A DNA stretch of 64,000 bases, from the NCBI RefSeq assembly GCF_029906645.1, contig NZ_JARYGZ010000001.1, positions 1,669,208 through 1,733,207 of the forward strand, read 5' to 3'. Shown piece by piece: positions 1 through 9,112 of the stretch (its first letter is position 1; each line of letters begins with the position of its first letter). Source of the DNA: Sphingomonas oryzagri. GTDB taxonomy: Bacteria > Pseudomonadota > Alphaproteobacteria > Sphingomonadales > Sphingomonadaceae. The position numbers were made by a program, and so were the translations under genes. The notes under the pieces are model-generated. The model was not told the DNA's origin. It was given only the letters and a program-made list of their open reading frames with translations, and did no database searches.

Positions 1-114
<114 letters not shown>

Positions 115-150
115 TTAGAATATCTTGAGAGACAGTCTTGAGGCGCCGGC

Positions 151-438
151 TCAGCCGATGATGCCCAGGATGTCCGATTCCTTCATGATCAGCAGGTCCT
201 GCCCGTCGATCTTGACCTCGGTGCCCGACCACTTGCCGAACAGGATCTTGTCGCCGGCCTTGACGTCCAGCGGGGTGACCTTGCCGGTCTCGTCCTTGAC
301 GCCGGCACCGGCGGCGACGACCTCGCCCTCCTGCGGCTTTTCCTTGGCGGTGTCGGGAATGATGATGCCGCCGGCCGACTTCTCTTCGGCTTCGACGCGC
401 TTCACGAGCACGCGATCGTGCAGGGGACGGAAGTTCAT
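151..438 (-). CDS. groES: Co-chaperonin GroES
   Basis: A 95-residue protein of the normal GroES length, with the N-terminal [12 protein letters not shown] strand, the mobile loop around [18 protein letters not shown] (residues 19-36) and the [17 protein letters not shown] core. It caps GroEL rings during protein folding in the cytoplasm. It is the first gene of the groES-groEL operon. A CIRCE inverted repeat and a promoter lie about 80-140 bp upstream of the start, indicating HrcA repression relieved by heat. Confidence 0.98.
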   Translation of the reverse strand: MNFRPLHDRVLVKRVEAEEKSAGGIIIPDTAKEKPQEGEVVAAGAGVKDETGKVTPLDVKAGDKILFGKWSGTEVKIDGQDLLIMKESDILGIIG

Positions 439-520
439 GTGAGGCTACCCTTTCCTCGGTGTGCTACCGCCGCCTCGCCTTCCTCTCGGGAAAGACTCGG
501 CACCGGCATTGATGGCGTTG

Positions 521-547
521 TTAGCACTCCCCATCAGTGAGTGCCAG
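521..547 (-). promoter_or_regulatory. CIRCE operator (HrcA binding site) of groESL
   Basis: The plus strand reads TTAGCACTC, nine bases, GAGTGCCAG. The left arm matches the CIRCE consensus exactly. The right arm matches GAGTGCTAA in its first six bases and then differs at two. It sits between the predicted start of transcription and groES, the classical HrcA repressor position. Confidence 0.93.
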
Positions 548-553
548 CGCGGG

Positions 554-581
554 ATATGGCGTCCGCTTCGGCAGCGTCAAG
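554..581 (-). promoter_or_regulatory. Predicted groESL promoter
   Basis: On the minus strand CTTGACG (575-581) is followed after about 18 bp by CCATAT (554-559). This fits both a housekeeping TTGACG/-10 promoter and the alphaproteobacterial heat-shock form CTTG-N18-CCATAT. Transcription would start next to the CIRCE element. Which sigma factor is used cannot be told from sequence alone. Confidence 0.55.
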
Positions 582-701
582 GCGACCTCGCAGGGAAATT
601 TTCAAGTCGCCGGACGTAATGCGTGCCTGCGCCGGGACGGGCCGATTGCCAGCGCGCCGCCCATCCTCTAGCCCGGCTGCAAGACGGAAAGGTGACGGCA
701 C

Positions 702-2582
702 GTGAAGCGCTTCCTGAAGGGCCTGTGGAAATTCCTCGTCGGCGTGAAGGACGCGCTGGTGCTGCTGGTGTTGCTGCTCTTCTTCGGGTTGATCTTCGCG
801 GGCCTTTCCGGCGGCAAGGACAAGATCCCGTCGGGCGGCGCGGCGCTGGTGCTCGACCTTAACGGCAGCCTCGCCGAACAACCCGCCGACGTCAGCGCGA
901 CCGACCTGATCTCCGGCGGCGGCGGTTCGGACATCAACCAGTATCGTCTGCGCGACGTGATCCGCGCGGTGGAGGCGGCGGCCGACGATGATCGGGTGAA
1001 GGCGGTCGTCCTCGATCTCGACGGTTTCACCGGCGGCGGGCAGGCGGCGATCAGCCAGGTCGGCGACGCGCTGGATGACGTCCGCGCCAAGGGCAAGCCG
1101 GTACTCGCCTTCGCCCTCGCCTATGACGATGCCAGCTACCTGCTCGCCTCCCACGCCAGCGAGGTGTGGATGGACCCGATGGGCTCGGTGCTCACCGCAG
1201 GTCCCGGCGGATCGCAGCTCTATTACAAGGGCCTGCTCGACAAGCTGGGGGTCACCGCGCACATCTACCGCGTCGGCAAATACAAGAGTTATGTCGAACC
1301 CTACACCCGCACCGAGGCCTCGCCCGAGGCCAAGGAGGAGGACAAGGCGCTGATCGATGCGCTGTGGGGCCGCTGGCAGAGCGAGGTCGCCAAGGCACGG
1401 CCCAAGGCGCACTTTGCCGACTATCTCGCGCAGATCACGTCGGGCCAGCTTCCCAACACTACGCTCGCCCAGAATGCGGCGGCGCATGGTCTGGTCGACC
1501 AGCTCGGCGACCGCATCGCGTTCGGCCAGCGCGTCGCGAAGATCGTCGGCACGCCCGACAAGGCCGCGCCCGGCGCCTACAAGGCGATCCAGCTCGCCGA
1601 CTGGGTGCAGGCCAATCCGGTCGACACCTCCGGCGCCGCGATCGGCGTGCTGACCGTCGCGGGCGACATCGTCGACGGCAAGGCGCCGTCGGGCACGGCG
1701 GGCGGCACCAGCCTTGCCGACGCGCTCGGCAAGGCGGTGGCCAAGGGCGACCTCAAGGCTCTGGTGGTCCGCGTCGATTCCCCCGGCGGATCGGTGACCG
1801 CATCGGATCGCATCCGCTCCGCCATCCTCGCCGCCAAGGCCAAGGGGTTGCCGGTGGTGATCTCGATGGGCAACGTCGCGGCGTCGGGCGGCTATTGGGT
1901 CTCGACCGCGGGCGACGTGATCTTCGCCGATCCCGACACGATCACCGGGTCGATCGGCGTGTTCGGCATCATCCCGACCTTCGAAGGCGCGCTCTCCAAG
2001 GTCGGCCTGTCGGCGGACGGGGTCGGCGCGACGCCGCTCTCCGGCCAGCCGGACGTGCTGCGCGGCACCACGCCGGTGGTCGACAATCTCATCCAGGCGG
2101 GCATCAACCAGACCTACGCGCACTTCACCGGCATTGTCGCGCAGGCGCGGCACATGCCGGTCGAGAAGGTCGACGAGATCGCGCAGGGCCGCGTGTGGGA
2201 CGGCGTAACCGCCAAGCAGATCGGCCTCGTCGATCGCTTCGGCGATCTAGACGACGCGATCGACGAGGCAGCGCGCCGCGCGAAGCTCGATCCGGACAAG
2301 GTGCACCCGGTCTACATCGAGCGCGAAACCTCCGCCTTCGTGCGCTTCATCCGGATGCTCACCGGCAACAGCAGCAGCACCGACGACGGCACGGCCGCGG
2401 TCGGCCCCTTCGGTGCGCTGACGCAGAAGCCGGACCTGACGCTGGCCCGCGCGCTGGGCGATGCGCGCCGTATCCTGACCGGCCCGGCCGTGCAGGCGCG
2501 CTGCCTCGCCTGCGGCGACGAGCCGCCCTCCCCCGCCGACGTCCGCGCCGCCCGCGCGATGATGGCCAAGGCCGCGCTGTGA
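702..2582 (+). CDS. sppA: Signal peptide peptidase SppA, 67 kDa type
   Basis: A 626-residue, double-domain (67K) SppA that cleaves leftover signal peptides in the inner membrane. A single N-terminal membrane segment covers about residues 18-36. The proposed general base lysine lies in VGKYKSYVEP (K195) in the first repeat, and the nucleophile serine is in NVAASGGYWV (S395) in the second, as in E. coli SppA. The S49 signature continues as TITGSIGVFG. Translation begins with GTG. The stop overlaps the next gene's GTG by 4 bp (GTGA), so the acetyltransferase is translationally coupled. Confidence 0.95.
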   Translation: MKRFLKGLWKFLVGVKDALVLLVLLLFFGLIFAGLSGGKDKIPSGGAALVLDLNGSLAEQPADVSATDLISGGGGSDINQYRLRDVIRAVEAAADDDRVKAVVLDLDGFTGGGQAAISQVGDALDDVRAKGKPVLAFALAYDDASYLLASHASEVWMDPMGSVLTAGPGGSQLYYKGLLDKLGVTAHIYRVGKYKSYVEPYTRTEASPEAKEEDKALIDALWGRWQSEVAKARPKAHFADYLAQITSGQLPNTTLAQNAAAHGLVDQLGDRIAFGQRVAKIVGTPDKAAPGAYKAIQLADWVQANPVDTSGAAIGVLTVAGDIVDGKAPSGTAGGTSLADALGKAVAKGDLKALVVRVDSPGGSVTASDRIRSAILAAKAKGLPVVISMGNVAASGGYWVSTAGDVIFADPDTITGSIGVFGIIPTFEGALSKVGLSADGVGATPLSGQPDVLRGTTPVVDNLIQAGINQTYAHFTGIVAQARHMPVEKVDEIAQGRVWDGVTAKQIGLVDRFGDLDDAIDEAARRAKLDPDKVHPVYIERETSAFVRFIRMLTGNSSSTDDGTAAVGPFGALTQKPDLTLARALGDARRILTGPAVQARCLACGDEPPSPADVRAARAMMAKAAL

Positions 2583-3106
2583 GCCTGACGATACGGCCGG
2601 TGACCCTCGATGATGCCGAGGCGATCGCCGCGATCTACCGGCCCTATGTCACGGACACGGTGATCACCTTCGAATTCGATCCGCCCGACGCGGCCGAAAT
2701 GCGCGCGCGGATCGAACGGATCACGCCGACCCATCCGTGGCTGGTGGCGGAAGTGGACGGCGCGGTGCTGGGCTACGCTTATGGCTCCGCCTACCGCACC
2801 CGCGCCGCCTATCGCTGGGTGGCGGAGACAGGCATCTACGTGGCCGAGGCGGCGCGGGGGCGCAGGATCGGAACGCCGCTTTATCAGGCGCTGCTCGACG
2901 AGCTTCAGCGGCGCGGCTTCGTCGCGGCGATGGGCGTGATGACCGCCGGCAACCCCGCCAGCACCGCGCTGCACGAACGCCTCGGCTTCGTCGATACCGG
3001 CACCCAGCCCGGCATCGGCTTCAAGCATGGCGGCTGGCACGACGTGGTGTTCTGGCAGAAGGATCTGGCCGGGCGGACGGCAGAGCCGAGCGAGCCTCTC
3101 GCCTAG
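2579..3106 (+). CDS. GNAT N-acetyltransferase, phosphinothricin/MnaT-like
   Basis: A 175-residue GNAT protein that starts at GTG overlapping the sppA stop (GTGA). The sequence has the order typical of the Pat/Bar-MnaT group: [15 protein letters not shown] near the N-terminus, [15 protein letters not shown] in the middle, the acetyl-CoA loop ARGRRIG, and [20 protein letters not shown] near the end. The family acetylates the amino group of phosphinothricin, methionine sulfoximine or L-amino acids. The substrate here cannot be fixed. It converges with the following minus-strand gene with 1 bp between stops. Confidence 0.88.
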   Translation: MSLTIRPVTLDDAEAIAAIYRPYVTDTVITFEFDPPDAAEMRARIERITPTHPWLVAEVDGAVLGYAYGSAYRTRAAYRWVAETGIYVAEAARGRRIGTPLYQALLDELQRRGFVAAMGVMTAGNPASTALHERLGFVDTGTQPGIGFKHGGWHDVVFWQKDLAGRTAEPSEPLA

Positions 3107-3107
3107 C

Positions 3108-3737
3108 TCACCCCTTGTAGCCCGGCAGCGCCAGCCCCCGCGCGATCGATCCGGCGCGCAGGCCGAAGCCGATCACCACCGCGATCACCATCGGCCAGGG
3201 CGCGATCATGCCGAGCAGGGTCAGCCCCACGAACAGCCCCGCGGCGACCGCCGCCGCCGTGACGTACAATTCGCGCCGCAGGATGATCGAGGGAACGCCC
3301 GCCACCACGTCGCGGACGATGCCGCCCATGCACGCCGTCACGACCCCCATGATCGCGGCGGGCAGCGGCGGGATCCCGAAATGCAGCGCCTTCCCCGCGC
3401 CGTAGACGGCATAGGCCGCCAGCCCCACTGCATCGCACCAGTCCAGCGCGCGCTCCGGCCACCAGCGGCGCGGCACCAGCCACACGATCGCGGCAGTGGC
3501 GAGACAGATGAGCACCGGTGCCGGATCGTGCATCCAGAAGACCGGCGCGTCGATCAACAGATCGCGCGTCGTGCCACCGCCCGTCGCGGTGACGATCGCG
3601 AAGAAGCAGGCTGCCACGATATCGCGTTGGGCCCGCGCCGCCGCCAGTGCGCCCGATGCCGCGAACACCGCGAGGCCCGCCCGATCGAGCCAGGGGAGCC
3701 AGGGACTGAGCCCGACGAAGGGGAGATGGGAGTGCAT
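3108..3737 (-). CDS. Trimeric intracellular cation channel (TRIC/UPF0126) family membrane protein
   Basis: A 209-residue hydrophobic protein with about six to seven membrane segments arranged as two related halves. Each half carries the UPF0126 glycine-rich signature: [12 protein letters not shown] in the first and [12 protein letters not shown] in the second. Prokaryotic members are potassium-permeable trimeric channels, although E. coli YicG has also been suggested as a glycine carrier. Start at ATG 3737 keeps the first helix intact. It is divergent from glutaminase, sharing a short 45-bp promoter space. Confidence 0.9.
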   Translation of the reverse strand: MHSHLPFVGLSPWLPWLDRAGLAVFAASGALAAARAQRDIVAACFFAIVTATGGGTTRDLLIDAPVFWMHDPAPVLICLATAAIVWLVPRRWWPERALDWCDAVGLAAYAVYGAGKALHFGIPPLPAAIMGVVTACMGGIVRDVVAGVPSIILRRELYVTAAAVAAGLFVGLTLLGMIAPWPMVIAVVIGFGLRAGSIARGLALPGYKG

Positions 3738-3782
3738 CGCCCTCCCTCTACTCGGTTCGGCCCGAACGGGTTAGGGGAAGCC

Positions 3783-4706
3783 ATGGATATTTCCGCCATC
3801 ATCGCGAACATCGTGGAGGAAATGCGCGCCGCGCCAGATCGCGGAACGGTGGCGCGCTATATCCCCAGCCTCGCAGAGATCGATCCGGCGCAGTTCGGCA
3901 TCGCCATCGTCACCGCCGACGGCGAAACCTTCACCGGCGGCGATGCCGAGACCGGCTTCTCGATCCAGTCCATCTCCAAGGTCTTCTCGCTCACGCTGGC
4001 GCTGGGCAAGATCGGCGACCGGCTGTGGAGCCGCGTCGGCCGCGAGCCGTCGGGCAACGCCTTCAACTCGATCGTCCAGCTGGAGGCGGAGAAAGGCATA
4101 CCGCGCAACCCGTTCATCAACGCCGGCGCGATCGTACTCGCCGACGTCAACCTCGCCGGCTATCGCCCGCGCGAGGCGATCGGCGAGCTGGTCCAGTTCG
4201 TCCGCTACCTCGCCTCGGACGACGGCATCGCCATCGACGAGACGGTCGCCCGATCCGAGGAGGAAACCGGCGAGCGCAACCGCGCGCTGGCCCACTTCAT
4301 GAAGTCTTACGGTACGCTCCACCATGCGCCCGAGATGGTACTCGGCACCTATTTTCACGCCTGCTCGATCGAAATGAGCTGTCGGCAGCTGGCGCAGGCC
4401 GGGCGTTTCCTGATGCTCGGCGGGCGGCATCCGGAGGGCGGCCGCGTCGTGCCCGATCGCCGCGCGCGCCGCATCCTCTCGCTGATGCTCACCTGCGGCC
4501 ATTACGACGCGAGCGGCGACTTCGCCTTCCGCGTCGGCATGCCGGGCAAATCGGGAGTCGGCGGCGGCATCCTCGCGGTGGTGCCGGGCAAGGCATCGAT
4601 CGCGGTTTGGTCGCCGGGGCTCAACGCCAGCGGCAACTCGCAGCTCGGTGGCCTCGCGCTCGAAAGGCTCGCGGAGGCCACCGGCTGGAGTGTCTTTTCC
4701 GCCTAA
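3783..4706 (+). CDS. glsA: Glutaminase GlsA
   Basis: A 307-residue serine-dependent glutaminase that hydrolyses L-glutamine to glutamate and ammonia in the cytoplasm. The beta-lactamase-like SxxK motif is visible as S63-I-S-K66 ([11 protein letters not shown]). Other family blocks are [29 protein letters not shown] and [15 protein letters not shown] 3783 has AGGGGAAG just upstream. The stop overlaps the end of the small convergent membrane gene by 4 bp. Confidence 0.95.
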   Translation: MDISAIIANIVEEMRAAPDRGTVARYIPSLAEIDPAQFGIAIVTADGETFTGGDAETGFSIQSISKVFSLTLALGKIGDRLWSRVGREPSGNAFNSIVQLEAEKGIPRNPFINAGAIVLADVNLAGYRPREAIGELVQFVRYLASDDGIAIDETVARSEEETGERNRALAHFMKSYGTLHHAPEMVLGTYFHACSIEMSCRQLAQAGRFLMLGGRHPEGGRVVPDRRARRILSLMLTCGHYDASGDFAFRVGMPGKSGVGGGILAVVPGKASIAVWSPGLNASGNSQLGGLALERLAEATGWSVFSA

Positions 4707-4849
4707 ACCGCGCGGCGGCCCGTGATCAGCTGCACCACGATCACGACCAGCGCGATCACCAGCAGCAGATGGATGATCCCACCGGCGACGTGCAGGCTGA
4801 ATCCCAGCAGCCACAGTATGATGAGGATGACGGCGATCGTCCAAAGCAT
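4703..4849 (-). CDS. Small hydrophobic lmo0937-like membrane protein (48 aa)
   Basis: A 48-codon gene starting [17 protein letters not shown], with two hydrophobic segments (about residues 3-18 and 24-42) separated by the HVAGGIIH turn and ending RRAV. This matches the lmo0937/DUF5670-type small membrane proteins often induced by stress in alphaproteobacteria. Their biochemical function is unknown. A perfect EcfG promoter lies 48 bp upstream of the start codon, which supports both the gene and its general-stress control. It overlaps the glsA end tail to tail. Confidence 0.82.
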   Translation of the reverse strand: MLWTIAVILIILWLLGFSLHVAGGIIHLLLVIALVVIVVQLITGRRAV

Positions 4850-4896
4850 GGTTCTTCTCCCTGCACCCGCCACCCAGACGGCGGGAAGACTTTCAA

Positions 4897-4921
4897 AACG
4901 CCACGCCTTTCAGTCCGTTCC
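4897..4921 (-). promoter_or_regulatory. EcfG (general stress sigma factor) promoter
   Basis: On the minus strand GGAAC (4917-4921), 16 bases, CGTT (4897-4900): an exact match to the alphaproteobacterial EcfG consensus with allowed spacing. It points to the 48-residue membrane protein whose ATG is at 4849. Confidence 0.75.
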
Positions 4922-4990
4922 GAATTTCGTGACGGGCTGACAACGATTGAATTGGCGGTTAATGGGAGAAGGGCTGCAGCGGGGGCGCGC

Positions 4991-5683
4991 ATGGACATCC
5001 ACAAGGTCAAACCGGTCCACGGCTGGCGGGAGTTTTTCGGCGAGGTAGGCATCATCGTGCTGGGCGTGATGATCGCGCTCGGCGCCGAGCAGATCGCCGA
5101 GATCCTGCACTGGCGCGAACAGGTCCTCGAAGCGCGCGACACGATGCGATCGGAGTTGCGGGACGAGGCCGTTCTCGCGATCGAGCGCAAGGCGATGGCG
5201 GCTTGCGCGCTCGCCTATCTCAAGTCGGTGGATACCGTCGTACGGACCGGGAAGTCGATCGATCCGAACACCCACCCCGATATCCCAGTCCGGATCTGGA
5301 CGACCGATGCGTGGACAGTCGTGACCACGTCGCAGGCGTCCGCGCATATGAAGCCGGATGAAATGCTCGAATATGCCGGCCAGTTCTCGGCAATCCGGAT
5401 CATGGCGAACTGGAACGAGCAAGAGACGCAGTTGCTCTCCGATCTGGAGGCTCCGGCTATCGATGCGACCGGGCGGGATCGCATTCTCCTCGCGTCCGCG
5501 CGGCTGCGTTCGCTGAATCGGTGGATGGTGATCGCGTCAGACCAGTATCTCGCCAATATCGGTGAAATGGGTATCCGGCCGCTTTCCGAAAACGTCGCCG
5601 ATATTCGGCACGGCCGGGATCAATGCGGCCTCGGCGCGGACGGCAAGCCGCTCGCCGCGCGGCCGGAGTGGCCGACGACCTGA
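4991..5683 (+). CDS. Membrane-anchored hypothetical protein
   Basis: A 230-residue protein of unknown function. After a short basic/polar start (MDIHKVKPVHGWREFFGEV) comes one hydrophobic segment, IIVLGVMIALGAEQIAEIL (about residues 20-38), then a long mostly helical soluble part. The layout suggests an inner-membrane anchor with a periplasmic or cytoplasmic helical domain; orientation is uncertain. Similar EFFGEV-IIVLGVMIALG starts are familiar from uncharacterised sphingomonad and Caulobacter proteins. Its GC is slightly lower than its neighbours. No enzyme motif is recognisable. Confidence 0.75.
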   Translation: MDIHKVKPVHGWREFFGEVGIIVLGVMIALGAEQIAEILHWREQVLEARDTMRSELRDEAVLAIERKAMAACALAYLKSVDTVVRTGKSIDPNTHPDIPVRIWTTDAWTVVTTSQASAHMKPDEMLEYAGQFSAIRIMANWNEQETQLLSDLEAPAIDATGRDRILLASARLRSLNRWMVIASDQYLANIGEMGIRPLSENVADIRHGRDQCGLGADGKPLAARPEWPTT

Positions 5684-5689
5684 GGCGGA

Positions 5690-6358
5690 TCAGCGCGCCA
5701 CGCCGCCCAGCACGTCGGCGATCGCGCACAGCGCCTGCGGGCGGATCTGCACGCCGAGATGGCCGCTGCGTATCTCGATGCAGCGCAGCCCCGGTTCGTC
5801 CGGCGCGCGGCAGATCAGGCCGTTGACGAGGCCGTCGCTGCGGCTCCAGATCGCGGTGGCCGGAACGGGCAATGGCCGGGCGATCTCCCGCCGCCGCGCC
5901 ACCACGCCGGCGTCGTCCAGTCGTTCACCGGTCAGCCACTGGAACTGCCGCCACACCCGCGTCGCGCGGGGATCGCCGGCATAAGGCGAGGCGACGGTGA
6001 TCACCTCGCGGACGAGATCGGGGCGGCGATGCGCGACGAAACGCGCCATGATACCGCCCAGGCTGACCCCGACCAGCGTGACCGTCTCGCCCGTCTCGTC
6101 ATGGAGCTTCGCCACCTGCGCGATCAGCCGGTCGCCCTCTGCGCCACCGATCGCCCGCGCGCCGAAATTGCGCCCAAGCCCCCAGCCGACCGCGCGATAG
6201 CCCAAACGATTGAGATAACGCCGCATCGGCGCCATCGACCGGTCCGAATTGACCAGCCCCGGCAGCAGCATCACGGGCCGCCCATCGCCCTTCGGCGCTG
6301 TGGCAAGCATCCGTCGCGCCGGCAGCCACGAAGCAATGGCGAGCGCGGCGCGCGGCAC
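5690..6358 (-). CDS. Alpha/beta hydrolase, lipase/acetyltransferase-like
   Basis: A 222-residue alpha/beta hydrolase. VMLLPGLVNSDRSM carries the oxyanion strand, and the nucleophile elbow is GVSLGGI (around residue 98). A late Asp lies in AIWSRSDGLVNG and a late His in RSGHLGVQ, completing a plausible triad. The pattern resembles small triacylglycerol-lipase or PGAP1-like serine hydrolases. Substrate unknown. The start codon is GTG at 6358. It lies 58 bp downstream of lpd on the same strand and may be read from the same transcript. Confidence 0.8.
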   Translation of the reverse strand: MPRAALAIASWLPARRMLATAPKGDGRPVMLLPGLVNSDRSMAPMRRYLNRLGYRAVGWGLGRNFGARAIGGAEGDRLIAQVAKLHDETGETVTLVGVSLGGIMARFVAHRRPDLVREVITVASPYAGDPRATRVWRQFQWLTGERLDDAGVVARRREIARPLPVPATAIWSRSDGLVNGLICRAPDEPGLRCIEIRSGHLGVQIRPQALCAIADVLGGVAR

Positions 6359-6416
6359 CTCGACCGCCCACTGGCCGAAGCTCGGCGGGCGGTCGCGATC
6401 CTCGCTGTGTGCGGCC

Positions 6417-7808
6417 TCAGATATGGATGGGCTTCCCCGTCACGGCCATCGCCGCTTCCTTCACCGCTTCCGAGTGGGTCGGGTGGGCGTGGCAGGTGTA
6501 GGCGATGTCCTCGCTGGTGGCGCCGAACTCCATCGCCTGCGCGGCCTGCGCGATCATCGTGCCGGCCACGCTTGCGATGCACCACACGCCGAGCACGCGA
6601 TCGGTCTTGGCGTCGGCTATGACCTTTACGAAGCCGTCCGGCTCATGGTTGGTCTTGGCGCGCGAATTGGCGAGCATCGGGAACTTGCCGACCTTCACCT
6701 CGCCGCGCTCCTTGGCGGCTTCTTCGGTGAGGCCCACGCCAGCGATCTCGGGCATGGTGTAGACAACCGACGGGATGACGTCGTGGTTCACAATGCCGGT
6801 AAGGCCGGCGATGTTCTCGGCGACCGCGATGCCCTCGTCCTCGGCCTTGTGGGCGAGCATCGGGCCGGGCACGACGTCGCCGATCGCCCAGATGCCCGGC
6901 ACCTTGGTGCGGAAATCATGGTCGATCTCGATCTGGCCGCGCTTGTTGACCGCGAGCCCCGCCTTGTCGAGCGCAAGGCCGTCGATGTTGGGCTTGCGGC
7001 CGATCGAGACGAGGACGACGTCCGCCTCAATCGTCTCGGCAGCGCCGCCGGCGGCCGGCTCGACGGTGAGCGTCGCCTTGCCGCCATCGACCTTCACGCC
7101 GGTCACCTTGGTCGAGAGTTTGAACTCCAGACCCTGCTTCTTCATGATCTTGTTGGTTTCCTTGCGGACCTCGCCGTCGAAGCCCGGCAGGATCTGGTCG
7201 AGGAACTCCACGACGGTGACCTTGGCGCCAAGGCGCTTCCACACCGAACCCAGCTCCAGCCCGATCACCCCGCCGCCGATCACGACCATCTTCTCGGGCA
7301 CCTTGGCGATCTCCAGCGCGCCGGTGCTGTCGACGACGACCTTCTGGTCGATCTCGACGCCCGGCAGCGGGGTGACCGAGGAGCCGGTGGCGATGACGAT
7401 GTTCTTCGCGCGCACGGTGCGATCGCCGACCTGCACCGTATCGGTGCCGGTGAAGGCGGCATGGCCCTTCAGCCACTCGATCTTGTTCTTCTTGAACAGG
7501 AATTCGATGCCACCGGTCAGGCCCTTCACCGCATCGATGCGCTGGCCCTGCATGGTGTCGAGGTCCAGCTCGACCTGCGTCTTGATGCCCAGCTTGGCGA
7601 GATGGCCGTTGGCGGCCGCGTCATACAGCTCGGAGGCGTGCAGCATCGCCTTGGAGGGAATGCAGCCGACGTTGAGGCAGGTGCCGCCGAGCGTCGCGCG
7701 GCTTTCCACGCAGCCGGTCTTGAGCCCCAGCTGCGCCGCGCGGATCGCCGCGACATAGCCGCCGGGCCCGGCACCGATCACGAGGACGTCGAAGTCGTAG
7801 TCAGCCAT
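6417..7808 (-). CDS. lpdA: Dihydrolipoyl dehydrogenase (E3)
   Basis: A 463-residue flavoprotein that reoxidises the dihydrolipoyl arm of E2, passing electrons to NAD. It has the FAD Rossmann motif VIGAGPGGY, the redox disulfide GGTCLNVGC (C44 and C49), a second NAD-binding glycine motif VVIGGGVIGLELG, and the C-terminal HAHPTHSE active-site His-Glu pair. It is the last gene of the sucD-sucA-sucB-lpd run, so its main partner is 2-oxoglutarate dehydrogenase. ATG 7808 gives the standard N-terminus MADYDFDVLV. Confidence 0.97.
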   Translation of the reverse strand: MADYDFDVLVIGAGPGGYVAAIRAAQLGLKTGCVESRATLGGTCLNVGCIPSKAMLHASELYDAAANGHLAKLGIKTQVELDLDTMQGQRIDAVKGLTGGIEFLFKKNKIEWLKGHAAFTGTDTVQVGDRTVRAKNIVIATGSSVTPLPGVEIDQKVVVDSTGALEIAKVPEKMVVIGGGVIGLELGSVWKRLGAKVTVVEFLDQILPGFDGEVRKETNKIMKKQGLEFKLSTKVTGVKVDGGKATLTVEPAAGGAAETIEADVVLVSIGRKPNIDGLALDKAGLAVNKRGQIEIDHDFRTKVPGIWAIGDVVPGPMLAHKAEDEGIAVAENIAGLTGIVNHDVIPSVVYTMPEIAGVGLTEEAAKERGEVKVGKFPMLANSRAKTNHEPDGFVKVIADAKTDRVLGVWCIASVAGTMIAQAAQAMEFGATSEDIAYTCHAHPTHSEAVKEAAMAVTGKPIHI

Positions 7809-7879
7809 TTCATCAAACTCCCGTGCATTCGGGCGGGCGAGACCCGCCCGCCCGATGCGCCACCCGGATATATAGGAAC

Positions 7880-9082
7880 TTACAGGTCGATCAGCAGCCG
7901 GGTCGGATCCTCGATCGCATTCTTCAGCGCGACGAGGAAGGTCACCGCCTCGCGGCCGTCGATCAGGCGGTGATCGTAGCTGAGCGCGAGGTACATCATC
8001 GGGCGGACGACGACCTGGCCGTTCACCACCACCGGACGATCCTCGATACGGTGGAGGCCCAGCACCGCCGACTGCGGCGGGTTGATGATCGGGGTCGACA
8101 TCAGCGAGCCGAACACACCGCCGTTGGAGATGGTGAAGGTGCCGCCCTTCATCTCTTCCATCTTCAGCGTGCCGTCCTTGGCGCGCTTGCCGAAATCGCC
8201 GATCGTCTTCTCGATGCCGGCGACCGACAGGTCCTGCGCATCGCGGATCACCGGCACGACCAGGCCATTCGGGGCCGAGACGGCGACCGAGACGTCGACA
8301 TAATCGTGATAGACGATCTCGTCGCCCTCGATCGATCCGTTGACGGCGGGGATGTCGCGGAGAGCCTGCACGGCGGCCTTCACGAAGAAGCCCATGAAGC
8401 CGAGGCGGACGCCGTGCTTCTTCTCGAACAGATCCTTGTATTTGGCGCGCGCCTCGATCACCGCGGTCATGTCCACGTCGTTGAACGTGGTGAGCATCGC
8501 GGCGGTGTTCTGCGCTTCCTTCAGGCGCTTGGCGACCGTCTGGCGCAGACGCGTCATCTTGACGCGCTCTTCCTTGCGACCACCCGACGAGGCCGGAGCC
8601 GACGCCGCCGGAGCAGCGGCCGGCTTGGAAGCGGCGGCACCCTCGATATCGACGCGGGTCACGCGGCCATCGCGGCCGGTGCCGGTGACGGTGGACGGAT
8701 CGATGCCGGTCTCGCCCGCGGCGCGCTTGGCGGAAGGCGCCAGCGCATCGCTGGTCTTGCCCGAAGCGGCGGGCGCCTGCTGCGCGGCGGTGGCCGGAGC
8801 GGCCTCCTTCTTCTCTTCCGCCTTGGCCGGAGCGGCGGCGGCACCGCCCTCTTCGATCGTCGCGAGCAGCGCACCGACCTCGACCGTGTCGCCCTCGTTG
8901 ACGACGAGCGCGCCGATCACGCCGGCAACCGGGGCCGGCACCTCGATCGCGACCTTGTCGGTCTCCAGGCTGGCGATCGGCTCGTCGACCTTCACGGCTT
9001 CGCCGGGCTTCTTGAGCCACTGGCCCAGCGTCGCCTCGGTGATCGATTCGCCGAGTGTCGGCACCTTCACATCGGTGGTCAT
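7880..9082 (-). CDS. sucB: 2-oxoglutarate dehydrogenase E2, dihydrolipoyllysine-residue succinyltransferase
   Basis: A 400-residue E2 with one N-terminal lipoyl domain (lipoylated lysine K43 in ETDKVAIEV), an Ala/Pro-rich linker, a peripheral subunit-binding domain (about 113-150, ending RVTRVDIEG) and the C-terminal catalytic core with [14 protein letters not shown] near residue 370. It transfers the succinyl group from E1-bound thiamine to CoA as the core of the 2-oxoglutarate dehydrogenase complex. It lies between sucA (30 bp upstream) and lpd. Confidence 0.97.
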   Translation of the reverse strand: MTTDVKVPTLGESITEATLGQWLKKPGEAVKVDEPIASLETDKVAIEVPAPVAGVIGALVVNEGDTVEVGALLATIEEGGAAAAPAKAEEKKEAAPATAAQQAPAASGKTSDALAPSAKRAAGETGIDPSTVTGTGRDGRVTRVDIEGAAASKPAAAPAASAPASSGGRKEERVKMTRLRQTVAKRLKEAQNTAAMLTTFNDVDMTAVIEARAKYKDLFEKKHGVRLGFMGFFVKAAVQALRDIPAVNGSIEGDEIVYHDYVDVSVAVSAPNGLVVPVIRDAQDLSVAGIEKTIGDFGKRAKDGTLKMEEMKGGTFTISNGGVFGSLMSTPIINPPQSAVLGLHRIEDRPVVVNGQVVVRPMMYLALSYDHRLIDGREAVTFLVALKNAIEDPTRLLIDL

Positions 9083-9112
9083 TTGATTGTCCTGCTTTCT
9101 AGGATTCGGTTC

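Noticed and set aside
534-2153. Long minus-strand open frame opposite sppA
   Set aside because: It is an antisense shadow of sppA, Arg/Asp-rich with no domain, as GC-rich DNA commonly gives.
1166-3106. Single long frame covering sppA and the acetyltransferase
   Set aside because: Only its last part, from GTG 2579, is the real acetyltransferase; the first part is a shifted reading of sppA.
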